64,000 nt of DNA. Source: Sphingobacterium sp. GVS05A. GTDB lineage: Bacteria; Bacteroidota; Bacteroidia; Sphingobacteriales; Sphingobacteriaceae. A program made the translations under genes and the position numbers. Positions 41,989-51,069 of this stretch are shown one piece after another; positions within the stretch are counted from its first letter, which is position 1, and the number at the start of each line of letters is the position of its first letter. The stretch is from assembly GCF_019969845.1 (NCBI RefSeq), contig NZ_JAHXYR010000003.1, positions 248,001-312,000 on the forward strand. Reading direction: 5' to 3'. The notes under the pieces were generated by a model. It was not told where the DNA came from. It was given only the letters and a program-made list of their open reading frames with translations, and ran no database searches.

Positions 41989-42048
41989 TTTCCTGTATGT
42001 TATACGGTAAAAATACGAATAATATCTATTTTTTTTTAACTTGCATAT

Positions 42049-42843
42049 ATGGATGGAATCGATTATAGTTTGTTTAGTGGCTTTCGCCTATTGGACGTTA
42101 TCGATATTATATTGGTGGCGATTATTATTTACTATATCTATAGTCTGATTCGGGGTACCATAGCCGTGAATATCTTGATCGGGGTTGCCTTGTTTTATGG
42201 GGTCTATATTGTTGTCAAACAGATGCACATGCGTCTATTGACCGAAATATTTGGTGGATTTATATCTGTAGGATCCATTGCGCTTATTGTGGTATTCCAA
42301 CAGGAAATCAGACGTTTTTTGCTTCATGTGGGGAAGAATATATCGATGAAGCGAAAAAAGGTTTTCTGGTCCTTTTTAGGAAACAAGAAAGCGATACAGA
42401 AGGACCTGACGGAGGATTTAAGGCCGGTTGTGGAAGCCTGCAGAAGTATGTCGCGTACACGAACCGGAGCACTATTGGTTTTCTCAAAATATTTTGATGA
42501 GGAATATTACCAGAGCAGTGGTGAGTATATCGATGCACATATTTCAAAACGTCTAATTGAGAGTATATTTCATAAAAATAGCCCCCTACATGATGGGGCA
42601 GTCGTGATTGTCGATTTCAAGATTATGACGGCTTCCTGTGTACTGCCATTGTCAGATAGTGAGGATTTACCGCTACAATTCGGGTTGCGGCACCGTGCGG
42701 CAATTGGGGTGACGGAAATCTCCGATGCCATAGCGGTCATTGTCTCCGAGGAAACTGGGGAAATCTCTTTTGCAAAGGACGGTAATGTGAACATGAATGT
42801 TTCTCCCGAAGAACTGGAACAACTGCTAAAAGATGAGTTATAA
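42049..42843 (+). CDS. cdaA: diadenylate cyclase, CdaA type
   Basis: This 264-residue membrane enzyme makes cyclic di-AMP from two ATP. Three hydrophobic helices occupy about residues 14-85. The DAC (DisA_N) domain follows, with [12 protein letters not shown] (Asp182-Gly-Ala) and [11 protein letters not shown] (Arg214-His215-Arg216) as the active-site motifs. The arrangement equals CdaA/DacA rather than DisA, which lacks the membrane part. It is a single gene here, without the glmM or cdaR neighbours seen in Firmicutes. A strong shared terminator follows. Confidence 0.93.
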   Translation: MDGIDYSLFSGFRLLDVIDIILVAIIIYYIYSLIRGTIAVNILIGVALFYGVYIVVKQMHMRLLTEIFGGFISVGSIALIVVFQQEIRRFLLHVGKNISMKRKKVFWSFLGNKKAIQKDLTEDLRPVVEACRSMSRTRTGALLVFSKYFDEEYYQSSGEYIDAHISKRLIESIFHKNSPLHDGAVVIVDFKIMTASCVLPLSDSEDLPLQFGLRHRAAIGVTEISDAIAVIVSEETGEISFAKDGNVNMNVSPEELEQLLKDEL

Positions 42844-42926
42844 AAATGAAGTTGGTCAAAAGTAAAAGAAGTGCCTGCGCATTGAATATTCGAAAAGAGC
42901 GGGGAAGACATAAGAAAGAAATTAAC

Positions 42927-42967
42927 AAAAAATGGGGGTATCCAAAAAGTCGGATACCCCCATTTTC
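42927..42967. terminator. bidirectional terminator between cdaA and DUF2911 gene
   Basis: A perfect 15-bp stem (42929-42943 with 42952-42966, core TGGGGGTATCC) and an 8-nt loop lie between the convergent genes. A-rich sequence is on the left and T-rich on the right, so it fits both directions. Confidence 0.92.
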
Positions 42968-42987
42968 GTTATACAGTTTCCAATGCG

Positions 42988-43833
42988 TTATTTTTTTGCA
43001 GCATTGATTATTTGTGTATTCAATTTGATGTATTCGTTATTCTTACCTTCAGTAGCGACTTCAACTCCTTTCGTCGCGGTTTCTAACGCGCCTTTTTTAT
43101 CGCCGGCCTTTAATTGTGCTTTTGCTTTCCAGTATAATACGTGGGCAGCCTTAGGCTGTGCTTTGGCCGCTTCGTCAAACCAAGTTAATGCTTTATTTTG
43201 ATCCAGATTGTTGTTGAAATAATATTGGGCAGCGGCGAAATAAGGTTTTTTTTCACCTTTCATAGCTTCATCAATGGAAGCGATAATTTTTGCCTGTTGA
43301 TTGACTTTAAGATCAACTTTTATTGCTGTTTTCTCCCATGCAAGAGTTAATACGGCATCCGTCGGTGTAACATTGTCGAAAGAGATCGTAAATGTTTCGA
43401 CCGGCGAACTCAAATTCTGCGGTTTCACATTGAAGCGAAATGCATCTTCAGATTGATTGTAGGTGTAGGCTCCCCATTGCTTGGTATTCTTGCTAATAAT
43501 AACAGTCCATTCATTCTTATTAGGAATGGTAAATAATGCGTAGGTTCCCGCAGTAAGTTTGTGTCCATTTAGGCTAACATCGCCTTCAAATGTTAAGGTT
43601 GTGTTGGTATTGGCACCTGTACGCCATACTTCATTGTATGGTACGAGTTCACCAAAAATCTTACGGCCGTTCATGCTTGGACGACTATAGTTTAGCGTTA
43701 CATTTTCAATCCCTAATCCCTGTGTGATTGTTTGAGCACTACTTGCTGCAGGGAGTTTTAACTGAGCAAAGGATTCATTTGCAGTAAACATCAGGGCTGC
43801 TGCAAAAGCAATGGCAAAGAATTTCTTTTTCAT
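42988..43833 (-). CDS. DUF2911-domain secreted protein
   Basis: This 281-residue protein has a signal peptide (about 1-23, NESFAQ). LGIENVTLNYSRPSMNGRKIFGELVPYNEVWRTGANTNTTLTF is the hallmark of DUF2911, a beta-rich domain found mainly in Bacteroidota. The C-terminal third, with PYFAAAQYYFNNNLDQNKALTWFDEA and VLYWKAKAQLKAGDKKGAL, has TPR-like helix pairs. The function is unknown; periplasmic location is inferred from the leader. It stands alone between two terminators. Confidence 0.85.
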   Translation of the reverse strand: MKKKFFAIAFAAALMFTANESFAQLKLPAASSAQTITQGLGIENVTLNYSRPSMNGRKIFGELVPYNEVWRTGANTNTTLTFEGDVSLNGHKLTAGTYALFTIPNKNEWTVIISKNTKQWGAYTYNQSEDAFRFNVKPQNLSSPVETFTISFDNVTPTDAVLTLAWEKTAIKVDLKVNQQAKIIASIDEAMKGEKKPYFAAAQYYFNNNLDQNKALTWFDEAAKAQPKAAHVLYWKAKAQLKAGDKKGALETATKGVEVATEGKNNEYIKLNTQIINAAKK

Positions 43834-44009
43834 TTGTTCGATAATTACATTGTGAGCTTGTTTGCTCGATTATTTATGAATATAGAATTTTGCGAATTAA
43901 TGGTTGAGGCTCATTTATTTCGGATGAGGCACTCTACATCATGGCATGTGGAATGAATCCTGTTGCAATCGGACGAAGATTCATCACTTAAAAATAGGAA
44001 GAATTTCAC

Positions 44010-44040
44010 AAAAAAGGGCATCTATTTTTAGATGCCCTTT
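44010..44040 (-). terminator. terminator of the sugar MFS gene
   Basis: AAAGGGCATCTA (44013-44024) pairs with TAGATGCCCTTT (44029-44040) over a 4-nt loop. The A run on its left reads as a T run on the minus strand, so it ends the leftward transporter gene. Confidence 0.9.
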
Positions 44041-44066
44041 CGTTATACCAATATTTTGTTTTGATA

Positions 44067-45359
44067 TTAATTTTCTTTTCCGATTTTGTGCCCTTTTGTG
44101 GCAAAAAACAAGATATATAAGTATGCTGGAACCATTGCAAAGAGAAATGCATGTTGAAAATCAACATGTAAAGTGTCTTTCAGATAACCATAGATCAAAG
44201 GCCAGATTGCTCCTCCGGCAATACCCATAATCATAATACCAGATCCTGTTTTTGTAAATCGTCCCAGTCCTTTAATTCCTAGTGGGAAAATAGCTGGCCA
44301 CATCAATGCATTTGCAATACCTAATAGGGCAACAAAGATATAGGACGTCAGACCTGTAGAAAATGCAGAAATTGCAGTGAAGGTAATTCCGACAATTGTA
44401 CAAATACGCAAAGCTGTCTGTTGCGATACAAATTTTGGAATAGAAATAATACCAATAAAATAACCAACAAGCATGCAGACAAGCGTGAAAGTCGTACCAT
44501 ATTTAACAAAAAATGGCGGAAGAGATAGTAATCTTCCATAAGTTCCGATGATATCGCCTGCCATCACTTCCACTGCTACACAGAAGAAAATAGCGAGAAA
44601 CCCTAAAAATAGATGTGGAAATTGGAATATACTTGTCTTTTTTGTGCTTGTTACAGCAGCATCATCTGTTGTTTCTTCTTCCTTATTAACATCTACTTCT
44701 GGCATTTTTACCGCGAATACGACAATAGCTAGAATCGCAACACCAATGGCTACGCCAATATAAGGACCGTGGAGTCTCTCCGATAATTCAGCTAGTAAAG
44801 CATCATGCTCTGCACCCGCTTTCAGTTCTTTGATTTTGCTGGAAATACTGTCGTAATCTTTTAATAAAATGCTTCCCAAAACCACTGGTACTATCATACC
44901 GGCTGTTTTATTGAAAATTCCTACAATAGAGATCCTTTGAGCAGCACTTTCTATTGGTCCGATGATACTGAGATATGGATTGATCGCGGTCTGCAATAGC
45001 GCCATACCTGAGGCTTGGACAAAGATCGCAACAAGGAAGAGCTGATAGCTTAGGTTTGATGCGGCGGGAATAATGATAAGTGCACCAATAATAATTAAGA
45101 CCAAACTAGCAACAAGGCCATTTTTAAAACCTATTTTACCTAAAATCCATGAACTCGGCAATGCCAGGAAAAAATAGGCGATATACGAGGCAAAAAGGAT
45201 TAAAAACGCTTGCGTATCTGTCTCCAAATTGAATGCCAATCGTACAAATGGGATCAAGGCCCCATTGGCCCAGGTGATATACCCCAGAATAAAAAATAAT
45301 GCACAGCAAATAAGCATAGGAACTATCGCTGTTTTACCCGAATTAGGATTAGTGGTCAT
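44067..45359 (-). CDS. sugar MFS transporter, FucP/GluP-like
   Basis: This 430-residue protein has about 12 hydrophobic helices. ILGYITWANGALIPFVRLAFNLETDTQAFLILFASYIAYFF and LLQTAINPYLSIIGPIESAAQRISIVGIFNKTAGMI are characteristic of the FHS (fucose/galactose/glucose-H+) branch of the MFS. A long charged loop (about 205-225, NKEEETTDD) lies in the middle. Members import fucose, glucose, galactose or GlcNAc by proton symport; the substrate here cannot be told. It is a single gene with its own terminator. It would fit amino-sugar use elsewhere in the window, but that link is only a guess. Confidence 0.87.
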   Translation of the reverse strand: MTTNPNSGKTAIVPMLICCALFFILGYITWANGALIPFVRLAFNLETDTQAFLILFASYIAYFFLALPSSWILGKIGFKNGLVASLVLIIIGALIIIPAASNLSYQLFLVAIFVQASGMALLQTAINPYLSIIGPIESAAQRISIVGIFNKTAGMIVPVVLGSILLKDYDSISSKIKELKAGAEHDALLAELSERLHGPYIGVAIGVAILAIVVFAVKMPEVDVNKEEETTDDAAVTSTKKTSIFQFPHLFLGFLAIFFCVAVEVMAGDIIGTYGRLLSLPPFFVKYGTTFTLVCMLVGYFIGIISIPKFVSQQTALRICTIVGITFTAISAFSTGLTSYIFVALLGIANALMWPAIFPLGIKGLGRFTKTGSGIMIMGIAGGAIWPLIYGYLKDTLHVDFQHAFLFAMVPAYLYILFFATKGHKIGKEN

Positions 45360-45639
45360 TTTTTTAATTATATTTAGTTAAGTTATCGTTCAAGGATTGG
45401 AAATCAGTCAAAAAAATAGCTTTAGACAAACGATTGCATGAAATTTTTGTTGATTTTTAAAATATCCATCTTACAAGACTACTTAATTTTCTTGAATATT
45501 GGAAATAAATAAAGGGGTATTTTGATAATTATTTGGCAAAAAAAAGAAGAATAAATTGTAAAAATTATCCTTCTTTAGTTGCAAATATTGTTGATTTCGA
45601 ATTACATGGGATTGATAAATCGAGTTAGCAAACATTAGC
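45360..45639. other. AT-rich intergenic region
   Basis: This stretch lies between the start of the leftward sugar transporter gene and the end of the leftward thioesterase gene. It is very AT-rich and should contain the transporter promoter. I saw no gene, no strong hairpin and no copy of the GCATAAAA half-site. Confidence 0.5.
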
Positions 45640-46065
45640 TTACTTTGGTACAATAGCTACTGTAAGTCTTGAGATACAATTCAATTTATCGAAGCGATCA
45701 TACATTTTTATCTCCCAGATGTGGGTTGACCGACCGATATGTATCGGGCTACATTTCGCTGTGATGATTCCACTACTTACTGGGCGGATGTGATTTGCGT
45801 TCACTTCGAGTCCTACCCCCCGGTATTTGTCGGGGTCAACCACCAAATTGGACGCAATACTCCCTAAAGATTCTGCCAGGACTACTGAGGCGCCACCATG
45901 CAGAATACCGTGGGGTTGTTTCACATTATCTGTGACCGGCATGGTTGCTGTAATACAGTTATCATCTATTTCGGTTGCCCTGATTTCCAATAACCCCGAG
46001 AGGTATTTATTGAAAAAGACATTTATTTCCTCAATGCTGTAAGGCTGAAACCAAATTTTTGACAT
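45640..46065 (-). CDS. PaaI-type hotdog thioesterase
   Basis: This 141-residue protein has the hotdog-fold thioesterase signature: TATMPVTDNVKQPHGILHGGASVVLAESLGSIASN, where HGG and Glu form the active site, then VGLEVNANHIRPV and STHIWEIKMYD. The closest functional relatives are MenI/YdiI-like enzymes that hydrolyse DHNA-CoA or aromatic acyl-CoA, so a role in menaquinone synthesis is possible. Its start overlaps the end of the dinB-like gene by 35 bp, so the two are translationally coupled in a three-gene operon with the histidine kinase. Confidence 0.83.
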   Translation of the reverse strand: MSKIWFQPYSIEEINVFFNKYLSGLLEIRATEIDDNCITATMPVTDNVKQPHGILHGGASVVLAESLGSIASNLVVDPDKYRGVGLEVNANHIRPVSSGIITAKCSPIHIGRSTHIWEIKMYDRFDKLNCISRLTVAIVPK

Positions 46066-46579
46066 CGTCTGAATTTAAATAACGTTCTTGAATGATAATA
46101 CGGTGATGATTGAGATGCCCGGCAATCACATATAATAGTGCTTTGACACTCGTGAGCCGCTCTGAGGCCATGCCCTTGCGTTCTAATTCTGCGTCGTTAA
46201 AGCTGTTGAACAACATTAGGTTGGCTTTGCGTAGGTAAGTAAATTCCTTACTTAGGCTTTCCAATGTGCGGTCATTGTAACGGGAATATTGAATAAGGTA
46301 GTCCTGGTCATATCCTGCGAGCTCTTTGAGATCGTTGCGCGAAAAACGTAATGCACGGTAGGCCATGATACGCTCATTGTCGATGACATGTCCGACGACC
46401 TCTTTGATTGTCCATTTATCTTCGGCATATTTGAAATTGCCTCTTTCTTCTGGAATAGCATCCAGAAATGCAGGAAAGGAGAGCGTCTGTTCTTCCAATG
46501 CATCTAATACGTTATCGACTACAGTCTCAATATAGGGAGCGTAGACTGCCGGATATTCGTCAGATTTGAGTGGCTTCAT
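46031..46579 (-). CDS. DinB-family protein
   Basis: This 182-residue four-helix protein resembles the DinB_2 family. KYAEDKWTIKEVVGHVIDNERIMAYRALRFSR carries the first conserved metal-ligand His (GHVID), and YVIAGHLNHHRIIIQERYL the late HxxxH pair. The family is linked to thiol S-transferases such as bacillithiol- or mycothiol-dependent enzymes, and most members lack a known substrate. It overlaps the kinase gene upstream by 20 bp and the thioesterase gene downstream by 35 bp. Confidence 0.8.
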   Translation of the reverse strand: MKPLKSDEYPAVYAPYIETVVDNVLDALEEQTLSFPAFLDAIPEERGNFKYAEDKWTIKEVVGHVIDNERIMAYRALRFSRNDLKELAGYDQDYLIQYSRYNDRTLESLSKEFTYLRKANLMLFNSFNDAELERKGMASERLTSVKALLYVIAGHLNHHRIIIQERYLNSDDVKNLVSALQH

Positions 46580-47789
46580 ATTTTAAGTTGCTTTTTAAGA
46601 TTATTCGAAATGTTGTTCCTTTACCTATTTCAGATTCTTTAACAAAGATTTGTCCTTGATGATACCGTACCATTCGTTTGGTTAAACTCAGGCCAAGTCC
46701 CCAACCTCTTTTGCGTGTTGTAAAACCTGGCTGGAAGACAGATTCAAAATTTAACCTTGGAATTCCTTTGCCCGTATCACTAATGTCTATAAAAATTTCT
46801 TCTTTCGCAATATTTTCTGAAATATTAACAGTTATCTTTCCCTCTGTGCCAATAGCATTTACCCCGTTTTTCAATAAATTTTCAATGATCCAATCGAAGA
46901 GTGGAATATTGAGTTTGGCCTCCACATGTGTGTCTCCATGTAATTCGAATATAATCTTGTTGCTGGTCCGTATTCGGAAATAATCCATGTAATTTTTGAT
47001 GACATTATAGAGGTTGTGATTGGTCAACACGGGGGTTGACCCTATTTTCGAAAAACGATCAGCCACGATTTCTAATCTTTTAATATCGTTTTCCATTTCA
47101 TTGAGCGTATCGTCTTCTTCGGCGTCAAATTTGATCCGAATAAGCTCCAGCCAGCCCATTAACGAAGATATTGGGGTGCCCAGCTGATGGGCGGCTTCTT
47201 TTGTCAGTCCCACCCATACTAGATTCTGTTCGGATTTTCGAATAGAATTGAAAACGGTATAAGCAATAATAAGGAAGAGGGCGATCAGCGATAGTTGAAC
47301 ATAGGGGAATACCCGCAATTGTTGCAAAAACCAGGAGTCTTTGTAGTAAACATGCCATTTTTGACCATTTTCCAATTCCAAGGTAATAGGGGGGTGACTC
47401 TTCTTCATAAAGGCAAGCTGTTTCTGGAAATAAGCGGGGTCATAATCCAGGTCGTTTGTAACACTGTCGTCATGGATCGGCTTAATATTGGTCTTGGTGG
47501 AATCTAGATTGCGCCAGAAAATAATATCGTTTTTATCGTCTGTGATAATTGCCGGCAAATTGAGGCTATCCCTGACAGCGTAGATGAATGTAATGAATTC
47601 ATCATCGACATCGGGCATAGTCATAATATTTTTGGTGCTCATGGCCCATACTTCGGCTTTTGAGCGTTCGGCGTGAGCAAGATTTCGGACAAGGTAATTG
47701 GTATAAACCAATGATGCGATGGCAATGACTGCTGCAAAGATGAGCAAAATAAATTTCCAGCGTTGTTGGCTTATCTGAGAGGGTTTCAT
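46560..47789 (-). CDS. membrane sensor histidine kinase, orphan
   Basis: This 409-residue kinase has two membrane helices (about 12-34 and 162-180) around a periplasmic sensor of roughly 125 residues. The dimerisation box is KEAAHQLGTPISSLMGW with His201 as the likely phospho-acceptor, a Gln-Leu-Gly-Thr-Pro variant. The ATPase domain shows ENLLKNGVNA (303-312), DTGKGI (338-343) and GWGLGL (362-367). There is no response regulator beside it. It leads the operon with the DinB and thioesterase genes, and the gltX gene is divergent upstream. Confidence 0.88.
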   Translation of the reverse strand: MKPSQISQQRWKFILLIFAAVIAIASLVYTNYLVRNLAHAERSKAEVWAMSTKNIMTMPDVDDEFITFIYAVRDSLNLPAIITDDKNDIIFWRNLDSTKTNIKPIHDDSVTNDLDYDPAYFQKQLAFMKKSHPPITLELENGQKWHVYYKDSWFLQQLRVFPYVQLSLIALFLIIAYTVFNSIRKSEQNLVWVGLTKEAAHQLGTPISSLMGWLELIRIKFDAEEDDTLNEMENDIKRLEIVADRFSKIGSTPVLTNHNLYNVIKNYMDYFRIRTSNKIIFELHGDTHVEAKLNIPLFDWIIENLLKNGVNAIGTEGKITVNISENIAKEEIFIDISDTGKGIPRLNFESVFQPGFTTRKRGWGLGLSLTKRMVRYHQGQIFVKESEIGKGTTFRIILKSNLKYEATQI

Positions 47790-47910
47790 GATTCCTTATT
47801 AGTGTACTTCTATTGCAAATTAATGAATAAATGTCTGTTTTCTGCACTTTTATTTCACCTTAGAAGTCATCCTGTTATCCAAATCAAAAATTTTGTGGTA
47901 ATTTTGCGGC

Positions 47911-49431
47911 ATGAGTTCAGAAAGAAGAGTAAGAGTGCGATTTGCACCGAGTCCTACTGGTGGCCTGCACCTTGGAGGCGTACGTACAGCTTTGTTTAAT
48001 TTTCTCTATGCACGTCAGCATCAGGGAGATTTTATTTTACGTGTCGAGGATACGGATCAAACTCGTTTTGTCCCAGGAGCCGAGGAGTATATCAACGAAT
48101 GTTTAGCTTGGTGTGGCCTGATTCCGGATGAAAGTCCATTGCAAGGTGGTCAATATGGCCCTTACCGTCAAAGTGAACGAAAACCGTCTTACCGCAAATA
48201 TGCTGAACAATTGATCGCGAATGGTTACGCCTATTATGCATTTGATACAGCAGAGGAACTAGAGGAGCAACGCAAGCTACAGCCAAACTTTCGTTATAGC
48301 CATGAAAATAGGTTGCAATTGCGCAATTCTTTGAGCCTGAGTGAGAGCGAAACTCAACAATTACTAGAAGCGGGAACACCGCATACAATCCGAATAAAGA
48401 TTCCAACCGAGGAAACGGTGTCCTTCACGGATATGATCCGTGGAAAAGTTGCTTTTGATACCAACCTTGTCGATGATAAGGTTTTGCTTAAAGCCGATGG
48501 AATGCCAACATATCACTTAGCCGTGGTCGTGGATGATAAGGCGATGGAGATCTCGCATGTTTTTCGTGGTGAAGAATGGTTGCCTTCTGCGCCGATTCAT
48601 ATCCTATTGTGGGAATACCTAGGATGGGGGGACAGCATGCCACAATGGGCACATCTCCCGTTAATCCTTAAGCCTGACGGTAATGGAAAATTAAGCAAAC
48701 GTGATGGAGACCGTTTAGGATTCCCTGTGTATGCCATGAACTGGACAGATGCCAAATCTGGTGATACAACCAAAGGGTTCCGCGAGATGGGATTCTTGCC
48801 GGAAGCTTTTGTCAATATGCTTGGTGTATTGGGTTGGAATGATGGTACAGAACAGGAATTATTCTCTTTGGAGGAGTTAATCCAGAAATTCAGTGTCGAT
48901 CGCATCAGCAAAGCCGGAGCAAAATTTGATTTTGAGAAGGCAAAATGGTTCAATCATGAATGGATTAAACGTTCCTCAAGCGATTCTTTATTGCCACAGA
49001 TCAAGGATGTATTGACTCACCATCAGGTAGCAGCTGAAGAAAGTTATGTAAACCGTGTTTTGGCAGCCGTCAAAGAGCGTTTAACCTTTGTTGAGGATTT
49101 CTGGGCCCAAGCTTCTTTCTTTTTTGTGCAGCCCGTTGAATACGATCTGAATGCGGTAAAACCAAAATGGTCTGCTGAAAAGACAGTATTCTTTGAAGAT
49201 ATGATGACATCATTTGAAGGATTTACAGAATGGAAAGCGGCGGAGCTTGAGTCATTCTTTAAAGAAGCAATTCAAAACTCTGGAATGAAGATGGGGGAAT
49301 TGATGATGCCATTCCGGATTATGCTAGTAGGCGGTAAATTTGGCCCTGATGTATTCCAAATCGTTGAGTTACTTGGTCAACGTGAAGTCATTGAACGTAT
49401 AAAGAAAGCACTTCAGGAATTTGACGCTTAA
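47911..49431 (+). CDS. gltX: glutamyl-tRNA synthetase
   Basis: This 506-residue class I synthetase charges tRNA-Glu. RFAPSPTGGLHLGGVRTALFN has the HIGH motif as HLGG (20-23), and GKLSKRDG carries the KMSKS-type KLSKR (260-264). FILRVEDTDQTR and YHLAVVVDDKAMEISHVFRGEEWL are standard. The C-terminal anticodon-binding domain is complete and the length is normal. A TAATTTTG box at 47899-47906 lies too close to the ATG to be an obvious promoter for a leadered mRNA. Confidence 0.97.
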   Translation: MSSERRVRVRFAPSPTGGLHLGGVRTALFNFLYARQHQGDFILRVEDTDQTRFVPGAEEYINECLAWCGLIPDESPLQGGQYGPYRQSERKPSYRKYAEQLIANGYAYYAFDTAEELEEQRKLQPNFRYSHENRLQLRNSLSLSESETQQLLEAGTPHTIRIKIPTEETVSFTDMIRGKVAFDTNLVDDKVLLKADGMPTYHLAVVVDDKAMEISHVFRGEEWLPSAPIHILLWEYLGWGDSMPQWAHLPLILKPDGNGKLSKRDGDRLGFPVYAMNWTDAKSGDTTKGFREMGFLPEAFVNMLGVLGWNDGTEQELFSLEELIQKFSVDRISKAGAKFDFEKAKWFNHEWIKRSSSDSLLPQIKDVLTHHQVAAEESYVNRVLAAVKERLTFVEDFWAQASFFFVQPVEYDLNAVKPKWSAEKTVFFEDMMTSFEGFTEWKAAELESFFKEAIQNSGMKMGELMMPFRIMLVGGKFGPDVFQIVELLGQREVIERIKKALQEFDA

Positions 49432-49450
49432 ACGCTGAAATATATCATTT

Positions 49451-49487
49451 AAAAAAGCTGTTGACAAATCTTGCAACAGCTTTTTTT
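49451..49487. terminator. bidirectional terminator between gltX and the efflux MFS gene
   Basis: AAGCTGTTG pairs with CAACAGCTT around a 10-nt loop, with six A before and seven T after. The MFS stop codon on the minus strand touches its right edge. Confidence 0.9.
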
Positions 49488-51063
49488 ATAGGTATGGAAT
49501 CCGCAACCGCATGAACATTGTTTTAGCTGGGGTAAATAGAAAAATGATCAGCGTGATGAATAATCCCAATATCCCGAGATAGGTAAATATCTCCATATTA
49601 CTAACCAGAGATGCCTGTTGACTAAGTGTTGCCTGTAGACTTTTGCTGGCGAGATTAGTTGCCAATTGATCGCTGGATGTCCCCGCGTATTTTTCGACCA
49701 AAGCGCTCCAATAGGCGCCTGTGATCGGATTGCCCGTATTTAAGTGTTGTTCGATCTGGATGAAATGTTTTTGATTTAAGGTGTAATTGATGTTCTGAAT
49801 CAGCGCAAAGCCAATATTGGTACTCCAGAATCTAACGGTCGTGCCCATTAAACCTGCATTGCCCGCATGATGTGGAGAAACCCCTGTTATAATATAGATC
49901 ACAAGTGGTGTAAAGAGCCAGCCTTGTCCGATTCCCTGGATAAATAATGGTAGGCCTATTGCCCAAATCGTGGTATCGGGGTAGAACGTGGGGACAAACA
50001 AAAAACACGATATGGTCAAGACCAGGAACCCCAGTCCGAAAATGTATTTCGGTGATACATCGCGCAATAACAGTATGCCTGAGCTACCTACTCCTACTAT
50101 GGTCCCAAATACATTAATGTATTGGATATCGACGATGTAATGCCAGGGCCATTTCCATACATTAGCCATGACGGTGTAGATATTGTTGAGGCTGCTTCGG
50201 ATCAAATAAAATAGGAAAAATAGGATAACACCAAAGATAATGTTCTTATAGCTCAAAATTTCAAAATGAAATAGTGGTCGTTTTACGAGATGTTGTTTGA
50301 TGATAAAAAGCGCACCAAAAATAAGGAAAAGTGCCAGGTTAATCGAGATTGCCTCATTTTCGAACCAATAATTTTTTCGGCCATAAATTAATACATATGC
50401 ACCACAACTTAACGAAAGCAACAGGAAGAGACAGCTGGCCAGATCCAATTGATGAAGTGGGAATTTTCGGCTTAATCTGTTGTTATTCAAGAGTAGTAAA
50501 GCAATCGCGATGACCATCAAATGCCAATAGAGTACAACATGGATCATATCTTCCCAGCCATAATCCATAATACTTTCTTTTAGAAGGGATGTTGTTATGG
50601 TGCCGCCTGTCAGCATAAAGGTATACAAGAAGAAATAGGCTATGGTTCGACTTTTGGAATGCCTGATTTGCATCATCAGCAAGGGAAGAAAACAGGCTCC
50701 TTCAAGTACACAGAAAATGCCTTCAATCACTCTGAGCACAGCAATGACAAATGGATCTCTAGTCAGGGAGATGGCTAAGAGAATGAGGATGGACACCGTG
50801 CAGGTCAAAAGTATATACGTCCTTACCCGAAAGAATGCAAATAGTCGGTGAAATATCAATAGTGCTACAACAATAGCACCATACATCAATGAAAGAAAAT
50901 ACTGTATATCCTCCATTTCGATCGCTAATGTGGAAGCTGTAAAAGCTGTATTAGAATGAAAAAGGGACAGCAACATGAGATGCGGAAACATGGCCAAAAT
51001 CATCATGGGAAGTTTAATCCATTCGGGTACCCACTTATAATATAAAGATGTATTTGAACTCAT
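49486..51063 (-). CDS. DHA2-family MFS efflux transporter (EmrB-like)
   Basis: This 525-residue membrane protein has about 14 hydrophobic helices, the number expected of the DHA2 drug/H+ antiporters. PLFIQGIGQGWLFTPLVIYIITGVSPHHAGNAGLMGTTVRFWSTNIGFALIQN resembles the family's late conserved region. It lies 6 bp downstream of an HlyD/EmrA gene on the same strand, so the two make an inner-membrane pump with a periplasmic adaptor. No TolC-like outer-membrane factor is adjacent. The divergent AraC gene is the probable regulator. The substrate is unknown. Confidence 0.87.
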   Translation of the reverse strand: MSSNTSLYYKWVPEWIKLPMMILAMFPHLMLLSLFHSNTAFTASTLAIEMEDIQYFLSLMYGAIVVALLIFHRLFAFFRVRTYILLTCTVSILILLAISLTRDPFVIAVLRVIEGIFCVLEGACFLPLLMMQIRHSKSRTIAYFFLYTFMLTGGTITTSLLKESIMDYGWEDMIHVVLYWHLMVIAIALLLLNNNRLSRKFPLHQLDLASCLFLLLSLSCGAYVLIYGRKNYWFENEAISINLALFLIFGALFIIKQHLVKRPLFHFEILSYKNIIFGVILFFLFYLIRSSLNNIYTVMANVWKWPWHYIVDIQYINVFGTIVGVGSSGILLLRDVSPKYIFGLGFLVLTISCFLFVPTFYPDTTIWAIGLPLFIQGIGQGWLFTPLVIYIITGVSPHHAGNAGLMGTTVRFWSTNIGFALIQNINYTLNQKHFIQIEQHLNTGNPITGAYWSALVEKYAGTSSDQLATNLASKSLQATLSQQASLVSNMEIFTYLGILGLFITLIIFLFTPAKTMFMRLRIPYL

Positions 51064-51069
51064 GAATGA

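Noticed and set aside
42846..43007. Short plus-strand frame after cdaA
   Set aside because: It runs straight through a bidirectional terminator into the antisense of the DUF2911 gene.
47899..47906. TAATTTTG as the gltX promoter -7 box
   Set aside because: It ends four bases before the ATG and no -33 element is present at a usable distance; a leaderless mRNA is possible but not supported.
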